Origin: Cuneatibacter sp. NSJ-177
Lineage (GTDB): Bacteria > Bacillota > Clostridia > Lachnospirales > Lachnospiraceae
Direction of reading: 5' to 3'
Assembly: GCF_022867805.1 (NCBI RefSeq)
Contig: NZ_JALIFO010000002.1
Location: forward strand, 496,001 to 560,000
DNA: 64,000 bases
Of this stretch, positions 19,068 to 27,815 are shown one piece after another. The translations under genes and the position numbers were made by a program. Position 1 is the first letter of the stretch. Each line of letters begins with the position of its first letter. The notes beneath the pieces are model-generated. The model was given only the letters and a program-made list of their open reading frames with translations. It ran no database searches and had not been told where the DNA came from.

Positions 19068-20208
19068 CGGTATCCACCAACCAAAATATTTTGACTTGAT
19101 CGTTTCCCGCCTTCTTCAAAGCAGAAAGCAGCGAGGCCATGCCGTCCGTCCTCCCCTGCGCCGCATCTGTCAGCACAAACACCTGGTCGTAGGCTGCCAG
19201 GTTGTAGACAAATGTGGTCCGCCCCTCCTCATATAAGCTGTTCAGCCGGTACCGGCTGTGAAGGGGATAATCCTCCTCCCTGCTTGTCCGGATCGGGCTG
19301 CGGGTCGTCGCATGGAAGCGAACCTCCCTCCCGGCCGTTTGCAGCCGGGAAGCCGTAATCAAAGCCGGATACATCAATTCCTCGGTTCCCAGCACCAAAA
19401 CCCGGCCTGCCGAATCCGGAACGGTTTGGGAAAGCTTCTCCGCCAATGCTTCACATTGTTTCTGGTATTCCTGAATCTCTACGGCCCGGCGGGTATTCCC
19501 AGCCCCCGGCAGCTGATATTCTTCCACCTGCTCCGGAAGAAGGCCGTCCGCCGCGTCCTGCATCTCGCCGTCATAGGCAAACCGGTCCACCTGCATTCCC
19601 AGCTTTTGATTTTCCGTCTCCAACAAATAAAACAGCTCAATCGAATCCTTCCGGAACCGATCCCGCACAGCAGGCTCCATACCGTTCAAAAATGACGCGA
19701 TTGCATAGCGGCAGTCCGGCCCGCATTCCTTCTCCAGTTCCCGGATCAGATTTAGAATCGTGTTTCCGGTCGTCACCTCGTCATCCACGAAAATAACACG
19801 GTCCGCCGCCCTTAAAATCGGGATCAGCCCGTCTTTCACCAATTTCTGCTCCGTGGCATGGCTGTGAACTTCGGAAAAATAAAGGTATTCTGCACCGGTA
19901 ACATCTTCCCGCGTCGTCTGAATGTACTCCGTCTCCTGAGGCAGGGCGGCTGCCACCCCTGCTCCAACCGCAGTCGCCGTCTCAGCAAAGCCGATGACCA
20001 GCACGCGTTCCTCCGCCCCGGTCCGGGAAGCGATCTCACCGGCCAGCGCAGAATAAAGGGCTCTCACGGCAAGAGGATCCGCTGGGACATGCTTACCTTG
20101 AAGCGGGTTTACAAGAAGATAGGGACGCCGGCTGTTGTTCTCCCGTCCGGCCACCCACACCAGATCTGATTGTGTATATGTTTTCTGTTCATTTAATATC
20201 TTGTTCAT
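19051..20208 (-). CDS. Phosphoribosyltransferase with TRSP domain
   Basis: A 385-residue ter-associated PRTase. The PRPP-binding loop is VIFVDDEVTTGNTILNLIREL (about residues 134-154), and N-terminal TGAEERVLVIGFAETATAVG (about 58-77) fits the orthologous PRTase group. The C-terminal part (about 235-385) matches the TRSP domain, with LVLGTEELMYPALITASRL and YVYNLAAYDQVF-type blocks and repeated Arg/Tyr residues (HSRYRLNSLYE). It is the first gene of the minus-strand ter locus. There is no ribosome-binding site before ATG 20208; instead TATAAT ends seven bases upstream, suggesting a leaderless mRNA. No other in-frame start is nearby. Confidence 0.87.
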   Translation of the reverse strand: MNKILNEQKTYTQSDLVWVAGRENNSRRPYLLVNPLQGKHVPADPLAVRALYSALAGEIASRTGAEERVLVIGFAETATAVGAGVAAALPQETEYIQTTREDVTGAEYLYFSEVHSHATEQKLVKDGLIPILRAADRVIFVDDEVTTGNTILNLIRELEKECGPDCRYAIASFLNGMEPAVRDRFRKDSIELFYLLETENQKLGMQVDRFAYDGEMQDAADGLLPEQVEEYQLPGAGNTRRAVEIQEYQKQCEALAEKLSQTVPDSAGRVLVLGTEELMYPALITASRLQTAGREVRFHATTRSPIRTSREEDYPLHSRYRLNSLYEEGRTTFVYNLAAYDQVFVLTDAAQGRTDGMASLLSALKKAGNDQVKIFWLVDTDEKHI

Positions 20209-20215
20209 GGGTATA

Positions 20216-20221
20216 ATTATA
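20216..20221 (-). promoter_or_regulatory. -10 box of the ter locus, placed for a leaderless mRNA
   Basis: TATAAT on the minus strand is followed by seven bases and then the ATG of the PRTase gene. The expected transcription start falls on or next to the ATG. The -35 region at the 17-base position reads AGATTT, which is weak and suggests an activator or alternative factor. Confidence 0.5.
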
Positions 20222-20379
20222 CTACATACCTTTGCAAAAAATCTATTAATATTCTTTAAATTTATATATAATTCATGGAAAATGGCAGGGACGGATCATC
20301 CCTACTGCGGCAGAGAGAAAACTCCGGATGAAAAAGGCGCCGGATCCGTTTGTAAACCCCGGAGGGGAAAGGCTTGCCG

Positions 20380-20408
20380 CTTGTAAAAGAGCCTGGGTGT
20401 GCTATAAT
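20380..20408 (+). promoter_or_regulatory. Promoter of the YceG-protease operon
   Basis: CTTGTA (20380-20385), a 17-base spacer and TATAAT (20403-20408), 37 bases before the protease start. It fixes the start at 20445, because upstream in-frame ATG codons lie inside or before the promoter. Confidence 0.65.
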
Positions 20409-20444
20409 CATTTTAACACAACAAGACTGCCGGAGAAAATACCT

Positions 20445-22016
20445 ATGAACGATCATCTATTTTCCACAGTAATCAACAAAATGGGACTGACCGATATGGC
20501 TGCTTTCTGTCAGATAAACGGGCGTTTTTCCGACTATCGGAAAGATGTCTGGTTTTTTGGCCTTTTGACCCGTGCCGGGCAAGAGGGACCCGCCCGCGAG
20601 CTTCAAAAATGCACTGAACTCTTAGAAATCCGGCGGCAGAGAACGGAGGCGGGATATCTGTGCCTCTCCCGCTTGGAGAACCGGATGTCCCCTGATCAGG
20701 TGGCATTCTATCGGGACGTGCGGAGGGAATTCGATGAAAATCCCCATGAGCTTGCGCTTTCTTTCCGCTTTGAGGATTCCACCCTCCAAGATTCCCTGAT
20801 CGTGCGCTTTCATCAAGTGCTGCGTACCTACCGGGAAGGCGCTCCCGGCGCAAGTCCTTCCATGCTGGAAAATTTTTCGGTCCGGCTGCTGTTTTGGATC
20901 GACTTATATTTCCCCGCCCTGTTTGCGGGAAAATTGATTCTCGCCGCCTCCCCGAAGTTTCTCTACTCCGGTCCTCTGAAATGGCCGGAATATCTGTTTT
21001 TATATTTTCTCGTGCAGTCCGGCTGCGACGTCCTTTTTCTCGTGGAGCAAGACCGTTTCTGTCTCGATGAAAAGTGGAAAAACCTGGCCATGATCCGGCC
21101 TTTTCAGGAGTCCCTTTTGTTTAAAAAGGAACACTCGCCCACGGCGCCGGTTTCTGCGCCGCGCCGGCCTATCGCTGCCGCTTGCCCGGCATCTCCTGTG
21201 CCAGAACGCCGTCCGGGCGTTTCCCCGCCTGCTGCCGGATCCGCCCCTGTGACAAGACAGCCCATCCGTCCGTCTCTGGCGCGCCCTCCGAAAAGGACTA
21301 AGCCGCCCGCAGGTTCCCGGCCGCCGGGGACGCCTCCTGCCTCCCGGCCCGCCGCGCTTCCGGCGCGGGCGCAGACGCCTTCGGTTCCAGCCGGACGTCC
21401 CTCCGCCGCTTCCTACCGCCCAGCCCCTTCCAGGGAACCCCTGAGCTATGAGGAGCTGGCAAAGCTTGCGGCGAGTGTGGTCATGATCCAGGTTTTTGAC
21501 CGGAACAACCAGTGCTTTAAGACCGGATCCGGCGTTTTTATCGGGGAAGAAGGCTATATTCTGACCAACTTCCATGTGGTCAGCGACGGCGCGTATTACC
21601 GGGTTCAGCTGGAAGGGGAGACCGAGACCCATCCAACCGATGACCTGCTGAAATACCATCCTCTCAGCGATCTGGCCTTGCTGCGGATCGACCGCCGCTG
21701 CCATCCGATCCCGCTGATGAAGCAGGGTGAAACTCTGGTACGCGGCCAGAAAGTCGTTGCCATCGGAAGTCCGCTGGGGTTGTTCAACTCCGTCTCCGAC
21801 GGCATTATCTCCGGCTTCCGTGACATCGACGGACACTCCATGATCCAGTTCACCGCTCCCACCTCCCACGGGAGCTCCGGAGGGGCGCTGCTGAACCTGT
21901 ACGGAGAGCTGATCGGAATCCTGACCGCAGGCTTCGACAACGGGCAGAACTTGAACCTGGCTGTGGATATCAAGACGATTTCCCAGTTCTGCCGCGGATT
22001 TCTTCCCAGCCAATAA
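20445..22016 (+). CDS. Trypsin-like serine protease with N-terminal YceG-like domain
   Basis: A 523-residue three-part protein. Residues about 1-235 contain a block (LLFWIDLYFPALF, then KFLYSGPLKWPEYLF and GCDVLFLVEQD, about 145-205) that closely resembles both modules of the YceG protein at 15364-17847. Residues about 240-365 are a disordered Pro/Ala/Arg-rich linker like the YceG linker. Residues about 365-523 are an HtrA-type trypsin domain with GSGVFIGEEGYILTNFHVV (His377), SDLALLRID (Asp409) and SHGSSGGALLN (Ser478), so the catalytic triad is intact. No signal peptide, membrane segment or PDZ domain is visible, so it is predicted cytoplasmic. It is divergent from the ter locus across a 236-base region with promoters both ways. 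ATG 20445 follows GGAGAAAAT. Confidence 0.85.
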   Translation: MNDHLFSTVINKMGLTDMAAFCQINGRFSDYRKDVWFFGLLTRAGQEGPARELQKCTELLEIRRQRTEAGYLCLSRLENRMSPDQVAFYRDVRREFDENPHELALSFRFEDSTLQDSLIVRFHQVLRTYREGAPGASPSMLENFSVRLLFWIDLYFPALFAGKLILAASPKFLYSGPLKWPEYLFLYFLVQSGCDVLFLVEQDRFCLDEKWKNLAMIRPFQESLLFKKEHSPTAPVSAPRRPIAAACPASPVPERRPGVSPPAAGSAPVTRQPIRPSLARPPKRTKPPAGSRPPGTPPASRPAALPARAQTPSVPAGRPSAASYRPAPSREPLSYEELAKLAASVVMIQVFDRNNQCFKTGSGVFIGEEGYILTNFHVVSDGAYYRVQLEGETETHPTDDLLKYHPLSDLALLRIDRRCHPIPLMKQGETLVRGQKVVAIGSPLGLFNSVSDGIISGFRDIDGHSMIQFTAPTSHGSSGGALLNLYGELIGILTAGFDNGQNLNLAVDIKTISQFCRGFLPSQ

Positions 22017-22099
22017 AAAACGGGAAACACCGATACCAAAACAAGAGATACAGATTTCAAAGAAAAAAGTTGCCGCCGCCGCGGCAGAACGGAGATCCT

Positions 22100-22618
22100 A
22101 TGAGAAAGCAATACCAAGGTGACTATGAATTGAACGGGGTCCGGAACGGAAAAAAGACCTACCAATATGTCGGAAGATGGTACCATATTCCGCTGGAGCC
22201 AAAAGAATACCGAAAATTTTGGATATTACAGCTGCTGCTTGCCCTAGCCCTTCTGGGTATCCTGATTGCGGCCGGCCTCCTGCCGACTATTTCCCTCTAC
22301 GCCATTTATGCTGCCCTGCCTTTCGGCGCCAGCTTCATTCTTCTGCTGTTTTTCCTGATTGAGGCGGCCTTTTGCCCGTTCCGTCCGGAAAAGATGGAAC
22401 GAATGCAGTACGAGCAGCAATATGGGCGGCTGCGGAAGATTTCCTTTGCCAACTCCATCCTTTTTTCCGCCAGTTTCGTGACAAATTTGATCGCCACGCT
22501 GGTCCATTCGGCTGTTACGCCCCAGAGTCTGATCCAGCTGGCCCTGCTCCTGGCGCTAAGTCTGCTTGGAGTGATCTTGTACCGGGTAGAAAAGAAGCTA
22601 CCGGTTGAAATGGACTGA
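22100..22618 (+). CDS. Four-helix membrane protein of unknown function
   Basis: I do not recognise this 172-residue protein. It has a short soluble N-terminus (MRKQYQGDYELNGVRNGKK), then four predicted membrane helices at about 39-62, 66-90, 115-140 and 145-162, with a charged loop (EKMERMQYEQQYGRLRK) between helices two and three. ATG at 22100 has GGAG seven bases upstream; an earlier in-frame ATG at 22070 has no ribosome-binding site. It lies 83 bases after the YceG-protease gene and 67 bases before the proline-rich gene, all on the plus strand, so it is probably part of a three-gene operon divergent from ter. Confidence 0.7.
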   Translation: MRKQYQGDYELNGVRNGKKTYQYVGRWYHIPLEPKEYRKFWILQLLLALALLGILIAAGLLPTISLYAIYAALPFGASFILLLFFLIEAAFCPFRPEKMERMQYEQQYGRLRKISFANSILFSASFVTNLIATLVHSAVTPQSLIQLALLLALSLLGVILYRVEKKLPVEMD

Positions 22619-22685
22619 GAAGAGATTTCGGTTTCGAACCTCCTGCCCGCGGCTGCATAAACTATGAAAAAAAGGAGATATCATT

Positions 22686-23000
22686 ATGTCATTTCCTTTT
22701 CCTGGATATTATCCGCCGCGGCCGCCTGTAGGCCCCCCTCCTCCTCCGCCAAGACCGCCGGTTCCACCGCCGCCGGGTCCGCCCGGTCCGCCCCCTCCTC
22801 CGCCGCCTGGCCCTTGCAGCGGCGGATGCCGTCCGACTCCTCCTCCGCCTCCTCCGCCCGGTCCCTGCGGCGGCGGATGCCGTCCGACTCCTCCTCCGCC
22901 GCCGCTTCCGCCGAGACCGCCCTATGGTCCGCGGCCCCCTTACGGACCAAGGCCGCCCCGCAGGCCGCTGTTTCCTTTTGGGCCCTTCGGGCGCTGGTAG
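22686..23000 (+). CDS. Extremely proline-rich small protein
   Basis: A 104-residue protein made of about half proline with Gly, Arg and a few Cys. It has no signal peptide or membrane helix. Two near-identical units, GPCSGGCRPTPPPPPPP and GPCGGGCRPTPPPPPLP (about residues 42-75), each contain a CxxxC-type pair, and the C-terminus is Arg/Pro/Phe-rich (PPRRPLFPFGPFGRW). The frame is supported by AAAGGAGATATCATT before ATG 22686; another long frame through the same DNA (from 22664) lacks a ribosome-binding site. The four Cys could bind metal or cross-link. Coat-like, scaffold or SH3-like binding roles are possible, none supported directly. It is probably the last gene of the protease operon. Confidence 0.6.
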   Translation: MSFPFPGYYPPRPPVGPPPPPPRPPVPPPPGPPGPPPPPPPGPCSGGCRPTPPPPPPPGPCGGGCRPTPPPPPLPPRPPYGPRPPYGPRPPRRPLFPFGPFGRW

Positions 23001-23185
23001 CTTGCTTATTCACATTTTGTCTTTATTTTTTTAACAATTATTTCACGCAGGAAACATAATTTCTTCACGTTCCCTGGGTATACTAACATCATCAAAAGGA
23101 AATCAGAAAAACATCTGAGGAACTTCAAAATAGCGTACTGGCGATTGATTGATTGCTTTTTTTCATATTTTTCCTTCCCTTTTTC

Positions 23186-23220
23186 AAACAGGGCCCGCAA
23201 GGGTCCTGTTTGTTTTTGTT
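23186..23220 (+). terminator. Strong intrinsic terminator
   Basis: AAACAGG-G-CCC and GGG-T-CCTGTTT form a stem with a GCAA loop, followed by GTTTTTG. It lies 185 bases past the proline-rich gene with no coding gene between; it may end that operon or a short RNA. The rest of 23001-23293 shows no gene. Confidence 0.8.
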
Positions 23221-23293
23221 CTGGTGCGCAAAAAGCGCAGGAAAAGAGGCTCTCCTGCACCGCGCCCTGCAAAATTGAGTTGACGTAGGAAAG

Positions 23294-24820
23294 CTAAGAC
23301 TCGGAACGAAGATCTTTTGCCTCCTCCTGCTCCATCAGCCGGTAAGAAAAATTCAAATACAGCAATTCCTCCGGATCCGAAAGCTCCGACTCCAAAATCT
23401 CTTTGATCCGTTCCAGCCGGTACAAAAACGTGCTCCGGTGGATAAACAGACGGCGGGCCGCCTGGGTAGCATTCGAATTCTCCTCCAAATAGATCCGAAG
23501 CGTTTTGTAGTATTCGGTATGCTGGTTCTCATCCTGCTTTCGAAGTTTCAAAAGCCCCTCATGGCACAGCATATACCCCGGAAGGCGGCGGGCGGACTGT
23601 TCCAGGATATAGGAAAACGCCACGCTGTTAAACCAATGGATCCATAAATAAGGCTTCCGCCGGCTGCCCACGTCAAGGGCGATGGTTGCCTGCACGTACT
23701 GGCGGCGCAGGTTGGAATGTCCCTGCATCACCCGGCTGTATCCGGCCTTCAGGAAACTTTCCCGGATAAAATATTTGAGACGCCCGCTCAGTTCCTCTAT
23801 GTCTCCCCCTGCCAGGGTCAAGTTAAAAAACGTTACGATATCCTTCTGGAAGGTAAAACTGCATGCCGGAGAATACCACTCCTCCATATAGCTGCAAGTT
23901 GCATTGGCAGTCAGATTTTTCTCGTCCAGATACGTGGTCTGGAAGACCAGGCAGAGGTAGGAATCCTGCTCCCCCCATCCCAGAGCCGAAATCTTGCGGC
24001 TGTTCTCCACATAGTCCGCCGTCCGGTCCGACAAAATTCGTTTAAAAACTGCCCGCAGACTATCGCTGTCCGGCAGCGCCGTGCCTTTCCGGTACAGAAG
24101 CCTGCCTGCAAAACAGGCCAGGCGCTCCAGGATACAGGCGTCGCCTTCCCCCAGTTTTCTTTCTTGCTCCATCAAAACCAGCCGGTGCGTCGAACTGCCC
24201 TGGCGGCGAAGGTTTACATTCCAGGAGCCAAATCCCATGATATGGCCTGGATACCAGAACGCGCCCTCTGTTTCCAGCATCTGATTGTAAAGCTCGTCCT
24301 CTTTCAGAGCATTGATGTATTCCATCTGCTCCGGGCCGGGGCGGAAAAATTCCGCTCCCGCCGGAAATTGATCCAGCCCTGCCTGGGCGGTCAGGGAAAA
24401 ATCCCGGGCCACCACAGCCAGGGGATTTTGAAATACCGGATGAGACCGCTCCAGCAACTCCCTCACACTGCCGTCCCGTTCCAAAATCTGCTCTAAATCT
24501 TCCTCCCACGTTTCCAATTCGTCGAAGACAGTTTGAAGCGCATTGAAGACCGCGGCCAATTCTCCCTGTTGCACTCGGATCCAGTCGCTTTTCCAGGGAA
24601 GCTCCGAGGCCTCCCCGCAAAAAAGGAAACAGCACGATCCGGCATGCTCCGGTTCCTTCACCGGACGGTCCGTGAGGTAAAAATGTTCCGGAAGGATATC
24701 CTGGCCTTCCACATACAAAAGAGGGCGTCCCAACCGGGGCCCCCCTTTTCGCAACTCATATTCCAGGCTTGGAAACCAGGCTTTCAGCCGTTCTGCCGCC
24801 GTAACCGCCGTTAATTTCAT
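23294..24820 (-). CDS. PucR/CdaR-type transcriptional regulator
   Basis: A 508-residue activator of the PucR family. The N-terminal 250 residues are a sensor-like domain (LKAWFPSLEYELRKGGPRLG at the start), the middle has a GGDEF-like/CdaR segment (about 300-400), and the C-terminal PucR helix-turn-helix is clear: TLRIYLEENSNATQAARRLF then IHRSTFLYRLERIKEIL (about 440-475). It starts 11 bases after the second corrinoid protein gene with GGGAGGG before ATG 24820, so it is the last gene of a one-carbon operon and probably controls it. A 13-bp palindrome upstream of the methyltransferase gene (29443-29471) is a candidate binding site. Confidence 0.86.
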   Translation of the reverse strand: MKLTAVTAAERLKAWFPSLEYELRKGGPRLGRPLLYVEGQDILPEHFYLTDRPVKEPEHAGSCCFLFCGEASELPWKSDWIRVQQGELAAVFNALQTVFDELETWEEDLEQILERDGSVRELLERSHPVFQNPLAVVARDFSLTAQAGLDQFPAGAEFFRPGPEQMEYINALKEDELYNQMLETEGAFWYPGHIMGFGSWNVNLRRQGSSTHRLVLMEQERKLGEGDACILERLACFAGRLLYRKGTALPDSDSLRAVFKRILSDRTADYVENSRKISALGWGEQDSYLCLVFQTTYLDEKNLTANATCSYMEEWYSPACSFTFQKDIVTFFNLTLAGGDIEELSGRLKYFIRESFLKAGYSRVMQGHSNLRRQYVQATIALDVGSRRKPYLWIHWFNSVAFSYILEQSARRLPGYMLCHEGLLKLRKQDENQHTEYYKTLRIYLEENSNATQAARRLFIHRSTFLYRLERIKEILESELSDPEELLYLNFSYRLMEQEEAKDLRSES

Positions 24821-24831
24821 GGGCCCTCCCG

Positions 24832-25464
24832 TTAATTAGTAAATTTCTTCGCCACCTCAGCCGCATCCACCGCCGTCTCCGTATAGGCATCCGCCCCAAT
24901 TTCATCAGCGAACTCCTGGGTGACAGAGCCTCCGCCGACCATGATCTTTAGATTCGGCGGCCCGCTCTCACGGAGACTTTTCACAACACGGCGCATCTCC
25001 GGCATGGAAGTCGTCAGCAAGGATGAGATGCAGACAATCTGCACCTGAGGGTTGTCCTGCACCGCTTTTAAAAATTGTTTTTCCGACACATCCACGCCCA
25101 GATCGATCACGTGGAATCCAGCGCTTCGAAACATCATGGCAACCAAATTTTTTCCTACGTCGTGCAGGTCTCCCTCTATCGTCCCCAGCAGGACAGTCCC
25201 TAAAAAACAGACTTTGTCTTTTTCCAAATAGGGCTCCAAAATATTCAATCCTTTCCGCATGCTCCTCGCAGCGGCCAGGATTCTGGGAATGTCGCCGTCA
25301 TTATTCCGGTAGTACTCTCCTGCGTTTCGCATCGCCGTTATCATCGCTTCTTCCAGGATCACAGAAGGGCGGATTCCTTCCTCCACTGCACGGGAGATCA
25401 GCCGCTCTGCATCTTTCGGGCGGCCGTTTTCGATTGCCGCCTGGATTTCTTCAAGGATAGGCAT
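24832..25464 (-). CDS. Cobalamin-binding corrinoid protein (MtaC/MttC type), copy 2
   Basis: A 210-residue methyl carrier for one-carbon metabolism. Residues about 1-85 are the helical B12-binding cap domain and residues about 88-210 the Rossmann-like domain with the lower-axial-ligand motif DLHDVG (His101), followed by GVDVSEKQFLKAV, SSLLTTSMPEM and GGGSVTQEFADEIGADAYTE. It is a paralogue of 27887-28519 (same length and motif order). Its cap has the unusual AARSMRKGLNILEPYLEKDK. It is flanked by DUF2284 and PucR genes in one operon. The partner methyltransferase is not in the window. Confidence 0.92.
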   Translation of the reverse strand: MPILEEIQAAIENGRPKDAERLISRAVEEGIRPSVILEEAMITAMRNAGEYYRNNDGDIPRILAAARSMRKGLNILEPYLEKDKVCFLGTVLLGTIEGDLHDVGKNLVAMMFRSAGFHVIDLGVDVSEKQFLKAVQDNPQVQIVCISSLLTTSMPEMRRVVKSLRESGPPNLKIMVGGGSVTQEFADEIGADAYTETAVDAAEVAKKFTN

Positions 25465-25504
25465 TTATCTTCCCCCTATCACGATCATGCTTTTAGTATA
25501 ACGG

Positions 25505-26041
25505 CTATCGGAACAAAAAACAACTGGTATATGCGATTGTCGCAGGTCCATAATAGTACTGGAGTCCGTTATCCCTGCACACCTCTGTCACCAGCATTCC
25601 ATAAGCCTCCATGGATGCGAAGCACTTTTTTGGAAAACGGCAGGGCGCATCCGGATAGGTACAGGCCTTGCATCTGGTGCAGCATCCGGCGCCGATCGCC
25701 AGCACGTCCTCACCGGCAAGTAAAAGGCGGTCATGCAGTTTCTGGAAACTCTCTTTATGCCTGGCCTCGGTTTCCATCATACCTTCTCCGTCCATCTCAT
25801 CTTCCAACTGTCCCACAGTCTGAACCAGAATACCCGAAGAACAAGCCGCGATCCGCTCCCGGCATTCCTCCAGGGTGCCGCAGCCAGGCGGGCAGCTCCA
25901 GTTTTTTCCGTACATCCGGCAGGAATTACTCTGACACATCTGCCTTACCTCCGGAAGCAGCCTCAACGTTTTTACTTCAAGGGGAACCACATGGGAAAAG
26001 CCAATCTCTTTTCCTATTTGCCCCCAGTCCTCCCAATTCAT
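25505..26041 (-). CDS. DUF2284 metal-binding protein
   Basis: A 178-residue cytoplasmic protein of the DUF2284 family, predicted to bind metal or Fe-S through many cysteines: CQSNSCRMYGKNWSCPPGCG (residues about 36-55) and CCTRCKACTYPDAPCRFPKKC (about 119-139). Genes of this family are common beside corrinoid methyltransferases and their activators. It begins exactly where the activator gene ends (26042/26041), so translation is coupled. The biochemical role is not established; electron transfer to the corrinoid activator is a reasonable inference from the neighbours. Confidence 0.85.
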   Translation of the reverse strand: MNWEDWGQIGKEIGFSHVVPLEVKTLRLLPEVRQMCQSNSCRMYGKNWSCPPGCGTLEECRERIAACSSGILVQTVGQLEDEMDGEGMMETEARHKESFQKLHDRLLLAGEDVLAIGAGCCTRCKACTYPDAPCRFPKKCFASMEAYGMLVTEVCRDNGLQYYYGPATIAYTSCFLFR

Positions 26042-27790
26042 CTATTTCCCCGCTCCTTCCTCATCTGGAAATTCCAATTCATCCACGAATGCATCTTGAA
26101 ACTGCGGCAGGGACGCCAATTCCAGAAATTCGGTCTTGTCTGCCAGCTTGGCTGCATCTTCCCATGCCCCGGCCTGGAGCAGCACCCGCTTTGCCCCCTC
26201 ACCTGCCGCATTTCCCACGGGGATCAGCTTTTCTTTACATTCCCTGGGAATCAGCCCGATCGCGCAGGCGCTCTCCGGATTGAGATACGTTCCAAAAGCT
26301 CCGGCCAGATAAACCCGATCGATCTGATTCAGGGATACCCCCATGGCCTCGGCCAAAAGATGAATCCCCGCCGCAATGGCGCCTTTTGCCAACTGTACTT
26401 CCCGGATATCCTTTTGACTGAGGAACACGCCCTTTTGCCCCTGTTCCGGCCGGATCAGCCAATAAACTTCCGAGCCATCGACCTTGCCGTCCCCGCACAG
26501 CTTGCCGCTCTCATCCATGGCTCCCAGCTTCAGGAGAGCGGCAATCCCATCAATCAGCCCGGATCCGCATATCCCCTGGGCCGGACCGCCGCCGATCACC
26601 TGACAGCGCAGGCCGCCGTCCTCCAGGTCCACATGCTCAACCGCTCCCTGGGTCCCCCGCATCCCGCAGGATATTTTTGCGCCCTCCAGCGCAGGACCAG
26701 CTGCTGTCGAACAGGCAATACGCCGTTCTTTATTTCCGATTACCAGCTCCCCATTGGTGCCGATGTCAATCAGAAGAGACAGGGACGTCTCCTGACCTAG
26801 CCCGGTGGCAAGCAGGCCCCCGATGGTGTCCGCTCCGACAAAACCGGCGATCAGCGGCAGGAAAAAGAGTTCCGCGCTTAAAGCCGCAGTAAATCCGCAT
26901 TCCCCGGCAGGCAGGATCAGACCCTCCCGAACCGCAGGCTGGTAAGGCGCATGGACCATGGAATCCGGCGAAAAGCCCAAAAACAGATGGTGCATACAGG
27001 AATTCCCCACCATGCTGATCTGATAAACATCAAACCGGGAAACTCCCGCCCTTTCACAAAGCTGGCCAAGAAGGGAGTCCGCCTCCCGGCGCACGCACTG
27101 GGTCAGCTCCTCCTCCCCATTGGTCAAAGCATGGTTGGATCGCTGGATCACATCCGCCCCAAAAGAGACCTGCGGGTTCACTGCGCTTCCGGACGCCAGT
27201 TCCTCTCCGGTTTCCAGATCCAGCAGATAGGCGGCGATCGTTGTGGTTCCAATGTCAAAGGCCGCGCCTAAAAGGCGTCTTCCCGGCTCTGAAGATAAAT
27301 ACAAATCCAAGATTCGATCCCTGCGGCGGACCACGGCAAGCTCACAGCCGCCGCCTGTTTTCAATTCCGAAAGCCGCCGGACCATCTGCTGCCGGGGAGG
27401 CACCGGTTCCGCGAGGGCAAGCTGGAGCCGTTCCCACTCGGAAAGTTTTTTCTGGTGCTTTCTCGGCGGCAGCGTGACTAGTTCCTTCCGGATGGAAGGG
27501 GAGAAAACGACCTCAGTCTGAAACCCTTCCGTCAAAATCCGCAGCTTCCTGTTTTCTCCCAGGGTCTCCACACAGAGATCCTGCTCCACCGGCGTGCAGC
27601 AGGCCTTCACCAGGCGCGCCGTCTCCCCGGGAACTTCTAGCCTGACCAGGCATTTTCCGCACTTTCCCTGACCGCCGCAGGGAGCGTCCGGCTGAATGCC
27701 GGCCTGGATTTCCGCGTCCAGCAGAGTGGTTCCCTTCTCCACAAGGATTTTCACATTCTCTTTCCGAAAAAAAACGGTGTATGCTGACAT
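26042..27790 (-). CDS. ATP-dependent reductive activator of corrinoid proteins (RACo/RamA-like)
   Basis: A 582-residue protein that re-reduces inactive Co(II) corrinoid to Co(I). The N-terminal plant-type [2Fe-2S] domain has Cys38, Cys44, Cys47 and Cys64/65 (APCGGQGKCGKC, then ACC). A linker follows, then a two-part ASKHA ATPase domain: GAAFDIGTTTIAAYLLDLET (about 178), DIGTNGELVIGN (about 340), CSTAAGPALEGAKISCG (about 357) and YLAGAFGTYLNPESACAIG (about 505). ATG at 27790 has GGGAGGGACT upstream. It heads the activator-DUF2284-corrinoid-PucR operon, separated by a strong terminator from the methyltransferase-corrinoid pair upstream. Confidence 0.93.
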   Translation of the reverse strand: MSAYTVFFRKENVKILVEKGTTLLDAEIQAGIQPDAPCGGQGKCGKCLVRLEVPGETARLVKACCTPVEQDLCVETLGENRKLRILTEGFQTEVVFSPSIRKELVTLPPRKHQKKLSEWERLQLALAEPVPPRQQMVRRLSELKTGGGCELAVVRRRDRILDLYLSSEPGRRLLGAAFDIGTTTIAAYLLDLETGEELASGSAVNPQVSFGADVIQRSNHALTNGEEELTQCVRREADSLLGQLCERAGVSRFDVYQISMVGNSCMHHLFLGFSPDSMVHAPYQPAVREGLILPAGECGFTAALSAELFFLPLIAGFVGADTIGGLLATGLGQETSLSLLIDIGTNGELVIGNKERRIACSTAAGPALEGAKISCGMRGTQGAVEHVDLEDGGLRCQVIGGGPAQGICGSGLIDGIAALLKLGAMDESGKLCGDGKVDGSEVYWLIRPEQGQKGVFLSQKDIREVQLAKGAIAAGIHLLAEAMGVSLNQIDRVYLAGAFGTYLNPESACAIGLIPRECKEKLIPVGNAAGEGAKRVLLQAGAWEDAAKLADKTEFLELASLPQFQDAFVDELEFPDEEGAGK

Positions 27791-27815
27791 AGTCCCTCCC
27801 TTTTGATTTAAGACC

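Noticed and set aside
22625-22645. tRNA TPsiC-like GGTTTCGAACC
   Set aside because: No tRNA cloverleaf around it; chance match between two genes.
22664-23059. 131-codon frame overlapping the proline-rich gene
   Set aside because: No ribosome-binding site; codon pattern is the shifted reading of CCN-rich DNA.
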